The position numbers were made by a program, and so were the translations under genes. The notes below the pieces were generated by a model. The model was not told the origin of the DNA, made no database searches, and worked only from the letters and a program-made list of their open reading frames with translations. A stretch of 64,000 nt of DNA from Casuarina equisetifolia (taxonomy: Eukaryota > Streptophyta > Magnoliopsida > Fagales > Casuarinaceae), in contig CM052356.1 of the NCBI GenBank assembly GCA_028551475.1, forward strand, positions 940,001-1,004,000, read 5' to 3'. Positions 1-13,321 of this stretch are shown here, piece by piece. Position 1 is the stretch's first letter, and every line of letters begins with the position of its first letter.

Positions 1-3000
1 TCCAGGATATACCTAGAAACAATAAGCAAGTATCATGAAAAATGACCCTTTTTAACGTCATATATGTTCATGTGGTAATCTCAAATTTTAGGTTTTATGA
101 GTTAAATGAACCAATTATCTTAGAAAACTTACAAAGGTTTTAACTTTCAAGGTGAACCAAATGAGAACCACAGCACATTAGTGTTAACTAATTACCTGTG
201 TTGTGGACCTGGCAATTCCATCCCACTTGTTATATGTGCCCCTGCTATTCTCTGTCCATTCACCATAATCCATCCTGCAATACATTGATCAAAATGCAGC
301 TTTAAAAGCATGTTGAAAAAAAAAATATCCGTCCAAGGATGTTGATATTGAAAAGCAGAATAGAAGTTCAGACCCCTACCCCACAACAAAAAATGCATAT
401 CCACTCATGTGATAGCTCTGAACCTTGGTGTCATTGTTCTGTAATATGATTTCCATAAATCCCCTATATGTTCCATTAATAACTGAAGTTTCCAACCGAG
501 GTGCTCCAGTAAGTGGCCTAGTGGGGAAATCAAGCTTGTATACACCCTTCACATGGAACTGGTCAGCAAGCCTGATTGGTGTAGAAGGATTGACAAATGA
601 GATTCCACTTAGCGTTGTCCGCCGTTTTCCATTAATTTTCACCGGTGGCTTGTTTCTCAATACATAAATTTCAGTCACATTGATTGAGCCATATCTAAAT
701 GAACCCTGTGGATTAGGACGAGCACCACTAGCAGACACGTTCCATCTGCAAGATTTGACAAAAAGAATCCTCAAAATGAGTTAAACATCAGTAACGGAGA
801 CCAAAAATTTCCTAATCCAAAGTTCAAGTCATCATCCGTGCTGATATGATAACATTTTCATTCAGTTATTAGGAACATCAGAAAAAATTACACAAATATC
901 AGCAATTTTCTAAATATTAAGATTTTTTTTTTTCTTCTGAATTACACCAGAGTAACAACAATAGTTTCTTTCTGAGCAGACATTATTAAGAATATGTGTA
1001 AGTAAAGAATCCCACACCAGGTAACTAGGTAGAATTAACATATAAAAATTGTACATGAAATTAAATGAAGATGTTACAAACCTGATGGACCTTGCTTGGT
1101 TCATAGAGTAAGTCTTATCGTATTCATCACTTGGGGGATCTGGAAGGGGACCTTTTGCCTTCCCTTTAGAATTTGTGTAATGCAAGATGGCAACACCAGT
1201 AACTCTTGTCCAGAGTGATTCATTAACAAACCTAGCACTCGCTACAATATAGTAATCTGAACTTGCGTTCTGATCCATGGTTATCAAAAAGGAATAAGAT
1301 TGTCCAACATGTATATCTAAGCTAGTATAGTTTTGCTGCACTGTGTACGATCCCTCTGTCTCAGCTAAAAGCAGATTATGGCCCTGGATCCTGAAATTGA
1401 GACTAGTTGACACTCCAACATTGTGAACCCGAATCCGGTATGTTTTCCCTGTCCAAGAATCAGGATGCTGTCTTTTAAAAGTTCAATTGGGGGTGAAGGG
1501 AAGAGTGATAACAGATAAAAAGAAAATAATGTTCCATGTTTAACTCATATTGAGAAGGACCACCTCATAAACTCAATGAATTCACGCATCAATATGCATT
1601 TTCAAGAACCATTCTTCACAGTGTTCTCATTGATTCCAAAGGGCAATGAAGAATGAATCATGCATATAGAGTTCAATAAGAGAATCCTCGTACCACCCTC
1701 TTTCTCCTCTTTCTCCTCTTCCTCCTATTTCTCTCTTATTTTTATGGATGAAAACATGATTTTACTTCCTCCTACATGATATAAAACTCAGAGATGAACC
1801 AAAACTTCAGCAAAAGAAGATCCAACACAACATTGGATGAAACAATAGCACAAGTCCAGAAATGCTACAAAACTATGCATAGGAGTCTGGCAATTACACT
1901 CAAAACAAACCACCAATTCAATGTAGAATGTTATAATCAACATAACTTGATCACTCAGCAGGTAATACAACGTCCTAATCAAGAAGATTGAAAACTCAAA
2001 AGAGCGTCATTCTACTGACCCTGAGATTCTATCATATAATCATCGATCAAATCCCTTGTTCGGATTTTCTAAGCCATTTGCCTTAAATACAATACAAAAA
2101 ACAGATTCTTCGCTAATCTTCTAACCTGGTTGGACTTCAAATGTTTCATAGTCTATGCCATCGGGGACAAGAGTATCATTATATCTGTAAGGGCCTTTCC
2201 CATTAATAAGAACTCCATCTGGCATTCCAAGATCTTTCCCTGCATCTAAAGCTTTCCGCAAAGCCTACATTCCAAAGAGAACAAGCGTCAAGCTAATGAA
2301 CTCTCAATATGTGAACAATGGTAGTAAGAGGGAAATTCCTATTGCCCAACAAACACTAACCGTATGGTTCCGAGTGTACCAATCCCCAATCAAAATGGTT
2401 ATATCCCCATCCGGGAATGCAAAAGGAATAGGAATTATGGCACGGTTATTGATAATGAAGCCACCAAATCCTCCGGATGCTCTCTGAAGATTGAGAGATG
2501 GAAAGTAGAAGAAGCTCCCAATCTGATCCTTAACTTGAAACTGATAAGTCCAGTTCCACTTTGGAGGAATGGGACAATTTGTACCCAGAACTCCATCTTG
2601 CCATGAACTACGCCGCTGCTGAATGCCGGACCTGCCACACCATACACTCATTACCAAATCTGAGATTTTCAGCATCAAAATCCAAGTGAAATTACGGTAA
2701 ATCCTACCAAGTAATGAGTAGATTCTCATCCAACTTGTTTCGAATATTGACAACGACATTGTCGTTTGTAGTAACATTAATAGTAGGACCTGGAAACTTG
2801 TTATTAACAGCAATAACCTACAAAAAAATGCAGATGCATGAACTTAAAGCTCAAAACTCAGTAGCCAATAGACTAAACAGTATCACAGAGTCCAAGAAAA
2901 CGAAAACACAAGCGCGTTTCACAGATCTGGCGCTAAAAATTTGAACTTTACGAATCTACAGCCAACCCATTAGTGAGCAATGAAAATTAACAAAGAGCAA

Positions 3001-3181
3001 ACACTCCGGAGAGCGAAAGAAGGAGATCTGAGGTACAGACCTGCTGCGGTACTCCCAGAGGCGAGGCAGTAATGTAAGAGACCTCAAAATTAAAGTTCAC
3101 AAATGGATCCGCAGCCGAACAGAAGCTCACAAGCAAGGTAATGGTAACGAGGAACGCTGATAAAGAGCTACAAAAGGCCAT
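1..3181 (-). CDS. SKU5-similar (SKS) multicopper-oxidase-like protein, 3' end outside window
   Basis: Secreted cupredoxin protein of the SKU5/SKS family, which in plants acts at the cell wall or plasma membrane in directional growth; the biochemical role is poorly defined. Exons on the minus strand, all with GT-AG borders and consistent phase: 3181-3041, 2817-2708, 2631-2361, 2264-2126, 1448-1082, 745-380, 274-196, and a last one starting at 12 and leaving the window. The 491 codons before that exon begin with a signal peptide (about residues 1-23, ending FCSA). Family signatures include SSWQDGVLGTNCPIP, KDQIGSFFYFPS, DIHVGQSYSFLITMDQ and SMNQARSIR. The usual copper ligand motif HWHG of true oxidases is replaced by WSGIQQRRSSWQDG, so copper-dependent oxidation is doubtful. 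The start is the first ATG of an open frame reading straight into the signal peptide. The C-terminus, and any GPI-anchor signal, cannot be seen. A pollen-type SKS or ascorbate-oxidase-like label is also possible. Confidence 0.93.
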
Positions 3182-3243
3182 TTCAGAGACTTTTGAAGCT
3201 GTTTTGAGAGATTCAGAGCCTGATTTTACATTATAAGAAAGAA

Positions 3244-3246
<3 letters not shown>

Positions 3247-3294
<48 letters not shown>
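3247..3294. repeat. (GA)24 microsatellite in the SKS 5' leader/promoter
   Basis: A perfect GA run of 24 units lies 66 bp upstream of the SKS start codon. Read on the gene's strand it is a CT run, a common composition of plant leaders and core promoters and the type of site bound by GAGA-binding (BBR/BPC) factors. Its length makes it likely to be polymorphic. Confidence 0.95.
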
Positions 3295-3297
<3 letters not shown>

Positions 3298-3599
3298 CGG
3301 CTCTTTTTCCTCTTGGGTTTAGTTAACAAGCCCGGGCTGTCGGTCACCCCATTGACATTCATACGTTGCGAGCATGCGTGACAGCCAATAGCCAGCGCAC
3401 ACGACCACATAAGTCCATACGTTGTTATGACTCTTGTCCCTCTCAATATTTGAACAAAAAAGGTTAAAACCGAAATTTGTGCAGAAAATTGTCGCCAAGT
3501 TCAGATTTCCGTAGACGCGGCAAACGACTGCCAGCTGTCGGGTGGCCAGACCCGTGGACCCCACACAAGCAATCAGGTTGAAAGTTGGTTTTGGGCTAA

Positions 3600-6500
3600 C
3601 GCCTTAATTACATACTCTTTTGATAGATAATATCGAATTATAATTTAAAAGTTAACTTAGTAATTATTAATTAAAGTTTACTTCTTTAGCTTAAACTTCA
3701 TGTTACATATCTTATCTTTTGACGTGTAATTCTAATCTTTATATATATTCTTCTGTATACTACTAAGTATTATTGAATTTAAAGTTATAAGAATGAATTA
3801 AAATTAACTTAAACTCTAAAATTATATTAAAAAGTTCAAAATTCTTTAATTTATGAGTTAAAGAATAATTTTAATATTTCAAAATTATTAAGGATTTGTA
3901 TTTTTTTTTAATATAATACTTTCATTTCTAATACTTTTACCTTCTTGTATTTGATTTTATTTTTTTGGTTAATTCAATTTTTTTCTTTTCTATCAAAATT
4001 TTTAATTGAGAGAAAGGATCTTAATCCTCTTAAAAATGTAAACTTTAGAAATTCACAAAAATGATCAAGATTATACCACGTTAGTTAACTTGAGATCTTA
4101 AATGAAAAAAGAAAAATCCATCTTTTAGATCATGAGCTTAATAGTAAGAATCTATTTTTAAACTTCTAAAACGTCATTTTTACGCTTAAAAATAAGTACT
4201 TTAACAATGTTGACCTAATTTGATAATTAAAATTTATTTTATCTGTAAAAAAGCTAATCCATATTCTAGATCTTAAGTTTAGTAATATGAAAACTACTTA
4301 AAAGGGTTTGTTTTGCCAATAATAAGTTTGAGTGGTTTTGACCTGATCTACAAGAAAGAATTCTATTGGACCAAAGTTTTTACCTCGAGATACCAAATAC
4401 GCTTTAATAGAATACTATTATTCCTAGGAGAGAGTGGGGTACGGAGAGAGAAGAGTTCTGTGGCTTGCACTTTTTACAGCTACTTTTCCGGCGTGTCAGA
4501 AAGCCAGGATCCAAGGGATAAGGTGCCAAGGTGTTTTGAGGTGGCCAATGTCCACGCCATATTTTTTTGGTACACCTTGGCCCTCTCAGCTGAGGTGTCC
4601 ACTAGGGGCAGAATGGTCTTTTCATCTACCTCTCTCCCTTGTAGATCATAAATTCTTTATTGACTTTTTAATTACATGTCCGGATATAATCAAGATAATA
4701 AAGAGAGTTTATATAAGAGATATTGTAAAAAAAATATTCTAATGATTTTAATGCTTATTAGGAGAGCTTACGCCACGTGGTTCATGATTTTAATGCTTTT
4801 AATTTTTTATAGCTACCTACAAAGATTGCCCAAAAGATACTCATAATTTTGTTTTGACAAAATAAAAGCATGTGCATAGAATATCACAAAGCATGAGAAA
4901 TTGAGCCCGAATAATTAAATATTGATGATAATTTTTTCTTGCTAGTCTAAGAAGTATAGGCCTTAATGGACACCAAACCATAGGAGACCAAAATTATAGA
5001 ACTCCACTTGAGATTATTAGTTTACTAAGAAAAGTAAATAAGTGAAGTATTACAATGGAAGTCTTATATTACAAAAAATATGATCTTTAAATAATGTTTG
5101 AATACAAAAAAAAAATGTGCATCTCTCAATTCATGAGTTAAATTTTAAATTAAACTTTAATCTTATTTCTAATACAAATAATTCAAAATTTGAGATCTAT
5201 CATTTTATAGAAGAATAATTAATGAGATCTCTTCAATATCTCGTAACAGTTGAAAACCCTTAAGCATCCACAAAGATGTAATTTTAACACTACTATCATT
5301 GAGTTTCTAATCTCATGAAAGCACGTAAGTAGCATTGTCCACTCAACCAAAAACAATTCCTTTATTGTAGAGTGAAATACCTTGTAGAGTCTAAAAAGTT
5401 AGCCAATTGAGCAAAAACTTCTCCACATACAAGCAAAAGGTAGACCAACTAAACTTAAATCAATACCTTGATAGGGAAATTGATTTGAACAATGGACAGC
5501 GGGCATCTATCAAGTTCATTCTAATTCTTTCACTTTATTACAACTTGTAGAAATAACTAAAACAAACATGATGATATCTAATGATGAAGGCAGCATATTA
5601 TCCACTTCTTAAACGTCTAACTTCTAATTCTCTTATGGAGAGTGCCCAAACATGGACCAGTTATTGTGATATTGTCGTCTCACAATCAAGTTAAAAAAAT
5701 AAAAGATATATGTTGAAATAGAATGTGTATCACATATTACAAATATATTGCATACTATGCTCTGTATGTTTGAAAATATATCCATGTCTTAGGCACCAAA
5801 TTTTAAAGAATGAAGTGAATATTATAAAATGCTATCATATTCCAAGTTTTCAATAAGACATCTAATCATCATAAACTACAATCCCATTTAATGTATTTTT
5901 TTACGCTTAGGATGAGATGATGTCTTGAATTTAGACTTCTTATCATATAATCAACACATTGACCTATTATGGTTTTTATATGTGAATGTGTTTTTTTCTC
6001 TTACATGCTGGTTTTAAGAAAGAAAATAAGTATTTTAATATATTTACAAAGTCAAATTTTATTCAAAAGTCAAATGTCTTTCACTTTTATAAAGAGAATT
6101 TTTAAATAAAATTTAGGTAATTTGTCATATTCTTCTTAATAAGTTTCATCACTCTAAATATAACTTACAAGCTTTTATCTTAACAAGATATATCTTTTAA
6201 CAAATCACTTTGAGCTATAGGTTTTATGCACAAGGAATATTATTTTTGAAGTTTGAATTCTAATACTAAATTAGAAGAGTCATTTTCTTTCTTAAATTGA
6301 CTTATAAGAATAAAAAACATATCTACACATTAACAACAACATAATATATCAAAATATTTACAACATGACTCAAGCAAGTTATTAAACATAATCTGGTACG
6401 TCAAATAAGAAAAAAAAAATTTGTCCAAAGAAAAAAAAAAAATCCTCGACCTAAGGGACAAAGAAACGTGCGAACAGCGTAATGATATCCACCAATGACA

Positions 6501-9260
6501 AAGGAAAGGAAAGTAACGTGGGTCAATCGACATCAGAACATCACATGGGATATCATGATTTCCATTAACCACCGGAAATCCCTGAAACCGAAAAAGGAAA
6601 AGTGCTTAAGACACGCCAGCGCAGGATGACCGCACGGACACAAGCACACTCCAAAGGTAGTTGTAATTGAACATGAAAGAAGGAAAAGCTCTGCACATGC
6701 CAGCTCAGTCATTAAAGCTCTCACTATTTGGACCAATCTACAGCTGCATATTTACTTACGAATTACTTGGTATTTATTACAGTTTGAATTTATAGTTCTA
6801 CATTACTGTCTGTGAATGTATGTGTGTACTTTTATTTCATGAGTTGACTTTTGATGAAAATTATTATTTGTGATTCATTAAAACTTAAGAAATCCAAATC
6901 TAAAAGCTCTGGGAAAAAAAAAAAAACGAGTATAATCAATTTGCTCTTATTAGCATTCATTTGATTCGACTTAGACTTTCCAAGTCCAATTTGCTTTACT
7001 AATCACATTGATGAATAAGAGTACAAGTCTTTAGGTTTGATAATTATGAATTTAAGTTTTTTTTTATTATTATTTGGCAAAGAGATCATGCCGTTTCAAT
7101 CTCCTTGTGTTTTGATAGTAAAATTGTTAATTATCTTGTTTTGTGTTCTTATAAATTCAATCAAACCTTATCACATATATTTGGATTTATGTTGTTATAT
7201 TGTGTATGTAATGTTAGCCAAAAATTAAATTTCTTTTCATAAGAAAAGAAAAAGGTGAAGGATGCATGGTGGGGGCAAAAGTAAATAGTCTCTTGCTTCC
7301 CCCTTACTCTATCATTTTTTGTGTCCCAATCATTTTCTAAAAAGAGACATCTTAGACATAACTATTAGGTAACATGATTATATTGATTTGATACATATGA
7401 TGTACTTGGATTAAATTATCATTGAAATAGACACTTGATACTTTTATCGATAAAAGGTAGACGATAATTGAAACATATTCATCTATTTGTTAAACTATTA
7501 CAATGTAGTTGTCTAGTTTTAAGTATGTATGCCTAATTAAATATGAGTTTCTCACTCTATTTCATGAATTAGATTTTTAAGTTGGAAAAATCTTTTTAAT
7601 ATGATATTAGAGTTTAAATTCTTCTTTAACATTTCTATAGATATGAGTAGACACAAAATCTAACAGAAAGTGATATTACAAGATAATTTGAATCAAACTA
7701 TTGTAATGAGAGAACATATTGCAATATAAATGTCTTGTTCTATATTTCTAAGGCGTAATTGTGTGTACATTGGGTGTATTCTTTTACTCTATGGTCTAAT
7801 TTTTGAAATAAAAATGAGTTTCTTAATATAAATGATTAAAAAATAAAATTTGTAATTCATAATTAAGAAAGATTATAAACGTCCAAAGCAATTTGTCCAA
7901 GTACTCAATCTTTTCACCCAACGACTCAACTATTCAATCTTTTATTACCATATAGATGGTGGTTGAATCTATGACACCTAAGGCGTAACGTGGATATTGA
8001 ATTAATCGTTTACGCATTGCTATAAATGTCTCTAACAACTCATTTCCACCCAACTACCAACTAGTTTCCTATGTTCATAGGTAAGATTGGCTAAATTAAC
8101 TCTTTTATTTTTGTTTGGTTGTGGGGATGATTAGTTTACAATAAACAAGAAAAATGAATGGAAGAAATTGAAGAAAAAAATTAACGATAATAATGTATTA
8201 AAATTAAGAATGCCTACTTGTAAAGTAAACAGGGTAAAGTGATTCAATCTTTAGTGTCACACTTCACAAGGCCACCTGCTTCCCAACCCATCATCTCTTA
8301 ACCCTTAAAAAAGAAACTTATAAACAAATCGTGTTTACAAAACCAAGACAACCCACTATTCAATGATCTTAGTTTGAACGAGGACTGTTGCGGTCTTACT
8401 TATCGTCCTTACTCAGAGTGTCATAAAAACAACAATAAAAAAAGTGGATTAGGTTGCTTATTGAAATGGGTAAAGCAAATTAATTACTTTACCCAAGACT
8501 TTGGTTTTGGTTGAGATTTCGTTATCAATGTATTTGCTGTTGGCAGATTCTGATAAGTTCGTGCTATTTAGTTTACCTGTATTTCATTCTTTTCAATAGA
8601 AAATAATTAGTACTGTACCACAGTTACTTTTCGTCTGTGCATCACCAGCCCACCCATTTGTTTATGTTACTCAAAAGCCAATGTAATCTTTGAGTTCATA
8701 CTGCATACAAGATGGAGTGGGTAACTTACTGTAAAGCTAAACGAAACGTTTTATCTATGGAAAGTTCAATTCAAAAATTAGAATTTTTTTTTTTTTTTAA
8801 GTTTTATCTCAAAAATCTTATATTATAACAAAGACTTCAAATTAAAAGAAAATATGCGCATTAAACATGTAAAGTAGCCGCTTTGATTGAATTCACACTG
8901 CAAAAGGTTTCGATAGCTTGAATATTTTAAATCGACCTCGAAGAACGAGGTGGTCTTTCCAATCCCACAGTTTTAAGTCTTCTTTTTCTCCTTTTCAACT
9001 TCCCTTGCTTCCCAAGTCGTAGGTTGTCGTTCATGTGGTGTAAAGCGACTCATTCAACTGCCGCAAATCTGGCCGCGGTACGCTCTCCTGGCCAGACAAT
9101 GATGATAAAATTGTTTATATAAACAACCATGTGGGGTTGCTTGGGGCTATGATGAAACAAACAAATCAGAAGTCCAGCCGCGATTGACGTTTTCTTCGAA
9201 CGTTTCCCACAAAAGTAACTCTTTTTTAATGTACAAAAAAAAATGGGGTCCAAAAAATTA
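3600..9260. other. AT-rich intergenic DNA, no supported gene
   Basis: No open frame here shows family similarity or plausible exon structure. Two islands are less AT-rich: about 4430-4650, whose frames have no recognisable domain, and about 6430-6740. The stretch 8870-9260 is also more mixed in composition. These may be decayed promoters or old transposable-element remains, but I cannot assign them. Confidence 0.6.
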
Positions 9261-9458
9261 GTGTTACGGAACGGAACTGCATTTGGGGTATTCTATTCTG
9301 TTGATTTTTAATTTCTTTCAAGACAAAGCTAGCCTAAAGATGGTATGGGCTTACCTTGAAAATTCTCCTTTCCTTCTTGAGCCAATCATCTCTATAGAAT
9401 GTTCTTGGTTTGTTGCTTCCTAGCCTTGATGTTGGCTATTTCATGATTCTGCTTGCAG

Positions 9459-9586
9459 ATGCTAGAAAGGCAGGTCCACTTCTTCAGCTGCAACCTTTAG
9501 AGGAAAAGGATGGGAATCCCCCTCCTCAGCCAGGAATTGCAGCTGTGTTTACAGCCTACAATTCCAGCCTATACACGTTGTTATAG
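9459..9586 (+). other. Possible orphan terminal exon (unrecognised)
   Basis: A pyrimidine-rich tract ending in GCAG at 9458 is followed by 42 open codons to a TAG at 9584-9586. The peptide has an acidic, Pro-rich middle (LEEKDGNPPPQPG). I do not recognise the family. No convincing upstream exon was found, so it could be a leftover of a lost gene or a chance open frame. Confidence 0.2.
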
Positions 9587-10591
9587 ATCATTTGTTTGCT
9601 TTGTTTACAGAGAAATCTGGGCCATCTTTTTCAAGCATATGTTGACTAAATTTATAACGTCTTCCTTTACTGGGTAATCATATTTGCATCATTTATGTCC
9701 CATATAAAGCGGACTCTGACATATAGGTAATTTTCTTGTTCTTGAGCCATGAAACTATAGATCCCAATAGACTTGCTTTTAGGCCCCAAAATTTACAAAT
9801 CTCTGTTATGTGGATGTCTCAAGGATGCCTTCCAACTTGCTATTTTAGAGCATAGACTTTAACAGCTCCATAACATGTTTCAAGAATCGACTGCTTTACT
9901 AGTGGTATTCTTCTTCCTTCACATTCAATAAAATACAAGCTTCTCAAGAAACTTTTGCACCTAAGACTGTTTTTGCGTTTACAGGATTGCATCACATGCA
10001 TCCTCATCTGACATCATTGTCAGTTGGCATCAGGAATATTAGCACTGAACAAGTAAACAAGATTAACAGACGCCTCATCTAATTCTGTTCCAAAGGAAAC
10101 AGGAAATTTTGATCAACCACATTCAGAAACAAGCAAACAACAAATTCTTTCATGTACAAACATCGCAGAAAATTAAGAAAAAAATGAGTTTGATTCTGTA
10201 ATTCTTCCACATTCCAAGACATAGTAACGTGTAGATTGAAAAACCACACGAGGTATGTAAATTATTTCCTAGAAAAATCTAGACAAAAAGGGCGCATAAT
10301 ACAAAAATGTTGGCATGGCACTTCCATAGGTTCATCCATGCATTGTACATTAACTAAGTGCTTGTCGACACCAATGCAGTCTAGTTTTGCAAATGCCTTC
10401 AGCCATAGGACTATTAGTCCTTGATTATATGAAACAAGTTGCGAAATTACTCAACATGTTCATATCATTCTTTCAAGGTCGAAAGTACATCCAAATCAAT
10501 GTTGCATTTTTCAAAACTACGGAAACTAGTTCTTCACAAAAGTAGCAGAAACTAAAGCAGGGATTTAAGTTATGATCACGTAGCTGACTTA

Positions 10592-11952
10592 TTATGCTGC
10601 ATCAGCTGCCTCTGTAGTTTTAACTTCTCTGGGGCGCTGTGAGACATATGGCTTTAGCTGCATTCAGACGGAGTGATGGGCATGAGTTACTAGTGGCTAG
10701 CCTTGAAAGGGAAAGCAAAGGAAAATAGATGCGAGTGATGTTGAGCAACAAAAAAATGAAGCCCTTACTAAGCTTCCATGCCAATTAGCATTCTGCACAA
10801 TGGAAAGCTGACTCAAACCTTTCCATTGAGATTCAAATCAGCCGAATATATAAAATTGATTTCTTATGTTTACAGAAATAAGTACCTTGAAGTCAGTTAA
10901 ATCCGGCACTACATAATTTGGCAGCTTTTCCGCAACCACGACATATCCACCTATACCATCAAGCAAATGCATTAGAAAGATGCAATGCACTTCACTTAGA
11001 TGTTACAATTCAGATTGCAACATAAGGCACTCAATGAGGAACAGTGTGCATGGCATGATTCTTTTCTAAGTAACAGAAGAAACCCTCTTGAAAGGATTTT
11101 TGCTACCAATAAACGGATTGGTGTCAACTACATACAACACCTTGCTAATTGCAGAATTTCTGCATACATCGATCAATTAGACAGGAGATCTTCCAACACT
11201 ACTGAGATGATGCAAGATTGTTTTTGGTCATTCTCTTTTATTGAAAAGACTAATAAACTTTGAGAACAATGGCATGAGAATAGTAGGAGGAAGCCAGCTA
11301 GGACATAGAAGATTTTTTCTGATTTCTCGTTTTGCTTTCCTTGTAAGCAAGAAAATATGAATAAGAATTTTTTTTTTTTCTTTTCTGGTCTCCATCTCCC
11401 TCTTTTGATTCCTATGTACACACAAGTATAATGGTACTGAACCCCTGAAGCGATGGACAAAGTACTAGTTGAGCTACAGCATATTAGCAATGTCATTCCT
11501 CTAATTAATACATCACACATAACCAACAGCCTTGGGAATGTTCCAACAAGCTTAATTCAGTCCAATTTCATGTCATTTGAAAGAAATGAATGAATTAATC
11601 TTGAAGTGTGGGAGTACCACTTGAAAATCATTGCTCACGCATCACTGAATGGAAGGTAAACGCTATTGCTTGAACTTCATGCAGTACAGCTAATTTCTCG
11701 TCCCATACAAAATGAGGAACAAAGAGCGAAAGAAAGAGCTAAAATGTTCAATTTGGCATACAAATCCCACAAATGAATCAGTGCATAAGCAGGAAAATTG
11801 GGCAAACCTTTGCGGGTATGGAATCCAGTAGGTTTACAGTTCTTCCCTTTGTAATAATCCCGAGGTGCCCGCTTTGAAGACAGAATGTCAAGCGACGCCG
11901 TCCGCTTCCTCCGATACGCCCTTGCCAAGCCTAAGATTAACCCCAGCGGCAT
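10592..11952 (-). CDS. Mitochondrial large-subunit ribosomal protein mL41
   Basis: Structural protein of the mitochondrial ribosome large subunit. Three exons on the minus strand: 11952-11808, 10950-10886 and 10657-10592, with GT-AG borders, giving 91 residues, the usual size for plant mL41. Family signatures are RRKRTASLDILSSKRAP and DYYKGKNCKPTGFHTRKG in exon 1, GGYVVVAEKLPNYVVPDL across exons 1-2, and LKPYVSQRPREVKTTEAA in exon 3. The N-terminus (MPLGLILGLARAYRRKR) is basic and amphipathic, as expected for mitochondrial targeting. A leader exon probably lies upstream: a TTTAG acceptor sits just before the ATG, and a donor-like AAGGTTGG is near 12120. The upstream region holds a telo-box, common in plant ribosomal-protein promoters. 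Intron 1 (about 860 bp) contains only chance frames. Confidence 0.93.
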
Positions 11953-12140
11953 TTTTCTTTCACCCTAAATGCACGAAACAAACTGTAATGGCATCGTATC
12001 CCCTCACACAGATTCATCACGGATTAATAGAAATTCAACATTCATTTTATATTGCAACCAAAAAGACATTCCAAGAACATGCATCATAAGGAATCTAAAG
12101 ATTACACACGATTACCAACCTTACTTCACAACTCACGGCT

Positions 12141-12206
12141 ACAGGGCTTCCTTCAAGGATGGCCTAAACCCTAACTCCTTCCTCCCGAAGAAGACGGTCC
12201 CGTTCT
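12141..12206 (-). repeat. Leader repeat copy 1 upstream of mL41 (telo-box at 12166-12174)
   Basis: This stretch and 13322-13390 are similar over about 65 bp, in the same orientation. Both hold the telo-box AAACCCTAA flanked by the same GC-rich sequence. Telo-boxes lie in promoters or leaders of plant translation-machinery genes, which fits mL41 just downstream on the minus strand. Copy 1 probably belongs to the leader exon nearest the coding region. Confidence 0.75.
12166..12174. promoter_or_regulatory. Telo-box AAACCCTAA, proximal
   Basis: Exact plant telo-box, about 215 bp upstream of the mL41 ATG. A TGGGCT site II-like element occurs close by at about 12249. The two together are typical of promoters of ribosomal-protein and mitochondrial-biogenesis genes. 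Assignment to mL41 is inferred from position. Confidence 0.6.
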
Positions 12207-12463
12207 GAATTTCTCGACATTCCTAACTCTTTCATCCCACTTTTCCCTTCAGTGGGTTGGGCTTTCTTCTAAAGTTTTGTGAGCTACCGGCCTAATTATT
12301 GACACAAATCAAGATACAAAGGCTACACAATCGGGTCTAACAAGAAGAAGCTTTTTGGCGAAATCAAAGTTGAGCTATTTGGGGGAAAGAAAAAGAAAAA
12401 AAAGAAAAAGAAAAAGAAAAAGCATACCTTAAATATTACCTTGGAGATTGAGAAAAAGAGCTA

Positions 12464-12846
12464 ATGCCCCCTTCTGATATTTCGATTAAAATACCCATCC
12501 CCCTAAATGGTATTTTTCGCAAGAATACTATTCTTGCTTATTTTGATGATCCTCAATACAGAAGAAAGAATTCAGGAATTAAATATGTGCCTATAGGGGC
12601 GCATTCAATCCTCAAAAAAGAGGATTTGATTGAGATCGAGGACTCAAAGAATTTAAGCCAAAATACCAAATGAAAATAGATCGAATTTTTTTCCCCGAAG
12701 AAGTACATATTTTGCCCGAATCTTCTTCTATAATGGTACAAAACAATAGTATCATTGGAGTAGATACACGAATTACTTTAAATACAAGAAGCCAAGCGGG
12801 CGGATTGGTCCGAGTGGAGAGAAAAAAAAAAAGGATTGAAGTTAAA
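12464..12846 (+). pseudogene. rpoC2: Plastid rpoC2 fragment in nuclear DNA (NUPT)
   Basis: Fragment of the plastid RNA polymerase beta'' subunit gene. Recognisable pieces include [38 protein letters not shown] and [14 protein letters not shown], in plastid order. A frameshift splits it: the first frame ends near 12673 and the second begins at 12670. It lacks both ends of rpoC2 and sits between two copies of the mL41 leader, so it is a nuclear integrant of plastid DNA, not a working gene. Similarity to rpoC2 ends abruptly near 12846. Confidence 0.85.
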
Positions 12847-13190
12847 ATACCGCCGTTACCGAGATCCGATTATAAGTTATTAAATGGTAAAATGAATAAA
12901 AATTCGCAATTTGAGGGGCTCTTCCTAATCCTAAAGGCCCCCAAGAATTCCTAATTGGAATTAGAGTATCTCTTTTCATCGATTCTTTTTTTATTACATT
13001 GTAATATTTTGCATCGTTGAATGGACCCATTTGAAAACAATTAGATGATGATAAAATTATCAAAGATTGGGGTTCCTTACAAGGATAAATAAGAGAGATT
13101 CTACTGCAAGATCTCTCCTCCAAAGCACACAAGGCTTTCAAATAACACATTCAGACATTATCTACGACAAAAGTAGTTCTCGGACTAACC
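12847..13190. other. Insert DNA next to the rpoC2 fragment, source unassigned
   Basis: Follows the rpoC2 fragment without a gap and has the A/T-rich, plastid-like look of intergenic organelle DNA. It lies inside the segment bounded by the two leader copies. I could not match it to a specific plastid gene. It may be a second plastid piece joined to the first, as in many composite NUPTs. Confidence 0.4.
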
Positions 13191-13321
13191 TGGAAAGCTA
13201 GATCCGGCAGCACTCCAGCAACAGTGGGTGGAAGGTGCAGAAAATACAGCAAGTCGCCGATGCCCTTCTCTCTCCGCTGCCTTTCTTTTTATCCCTTCTC
13301 GACTTTTCCCTTCTTTGTTAC

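Noticed and set aside
3247-3294. Regular short repeat that might be taken for an array
   Set aside because: Plain dinucleotide microsatellite. No spacers are present, and the same holds for the AC, CTCA, AAG and CTT runs elsewhere.
4313-4742. Overlapping plus-strand frames of 112 and 102 codons
   Set aside because: No recognisable domain, two conflicting frames, no splice or promoter context.
11173-11526. 117- and 65-codon minus-strand frames
   Set aside because: Inside intron 1 of mL41, of low complexity, with no recognisable domain.
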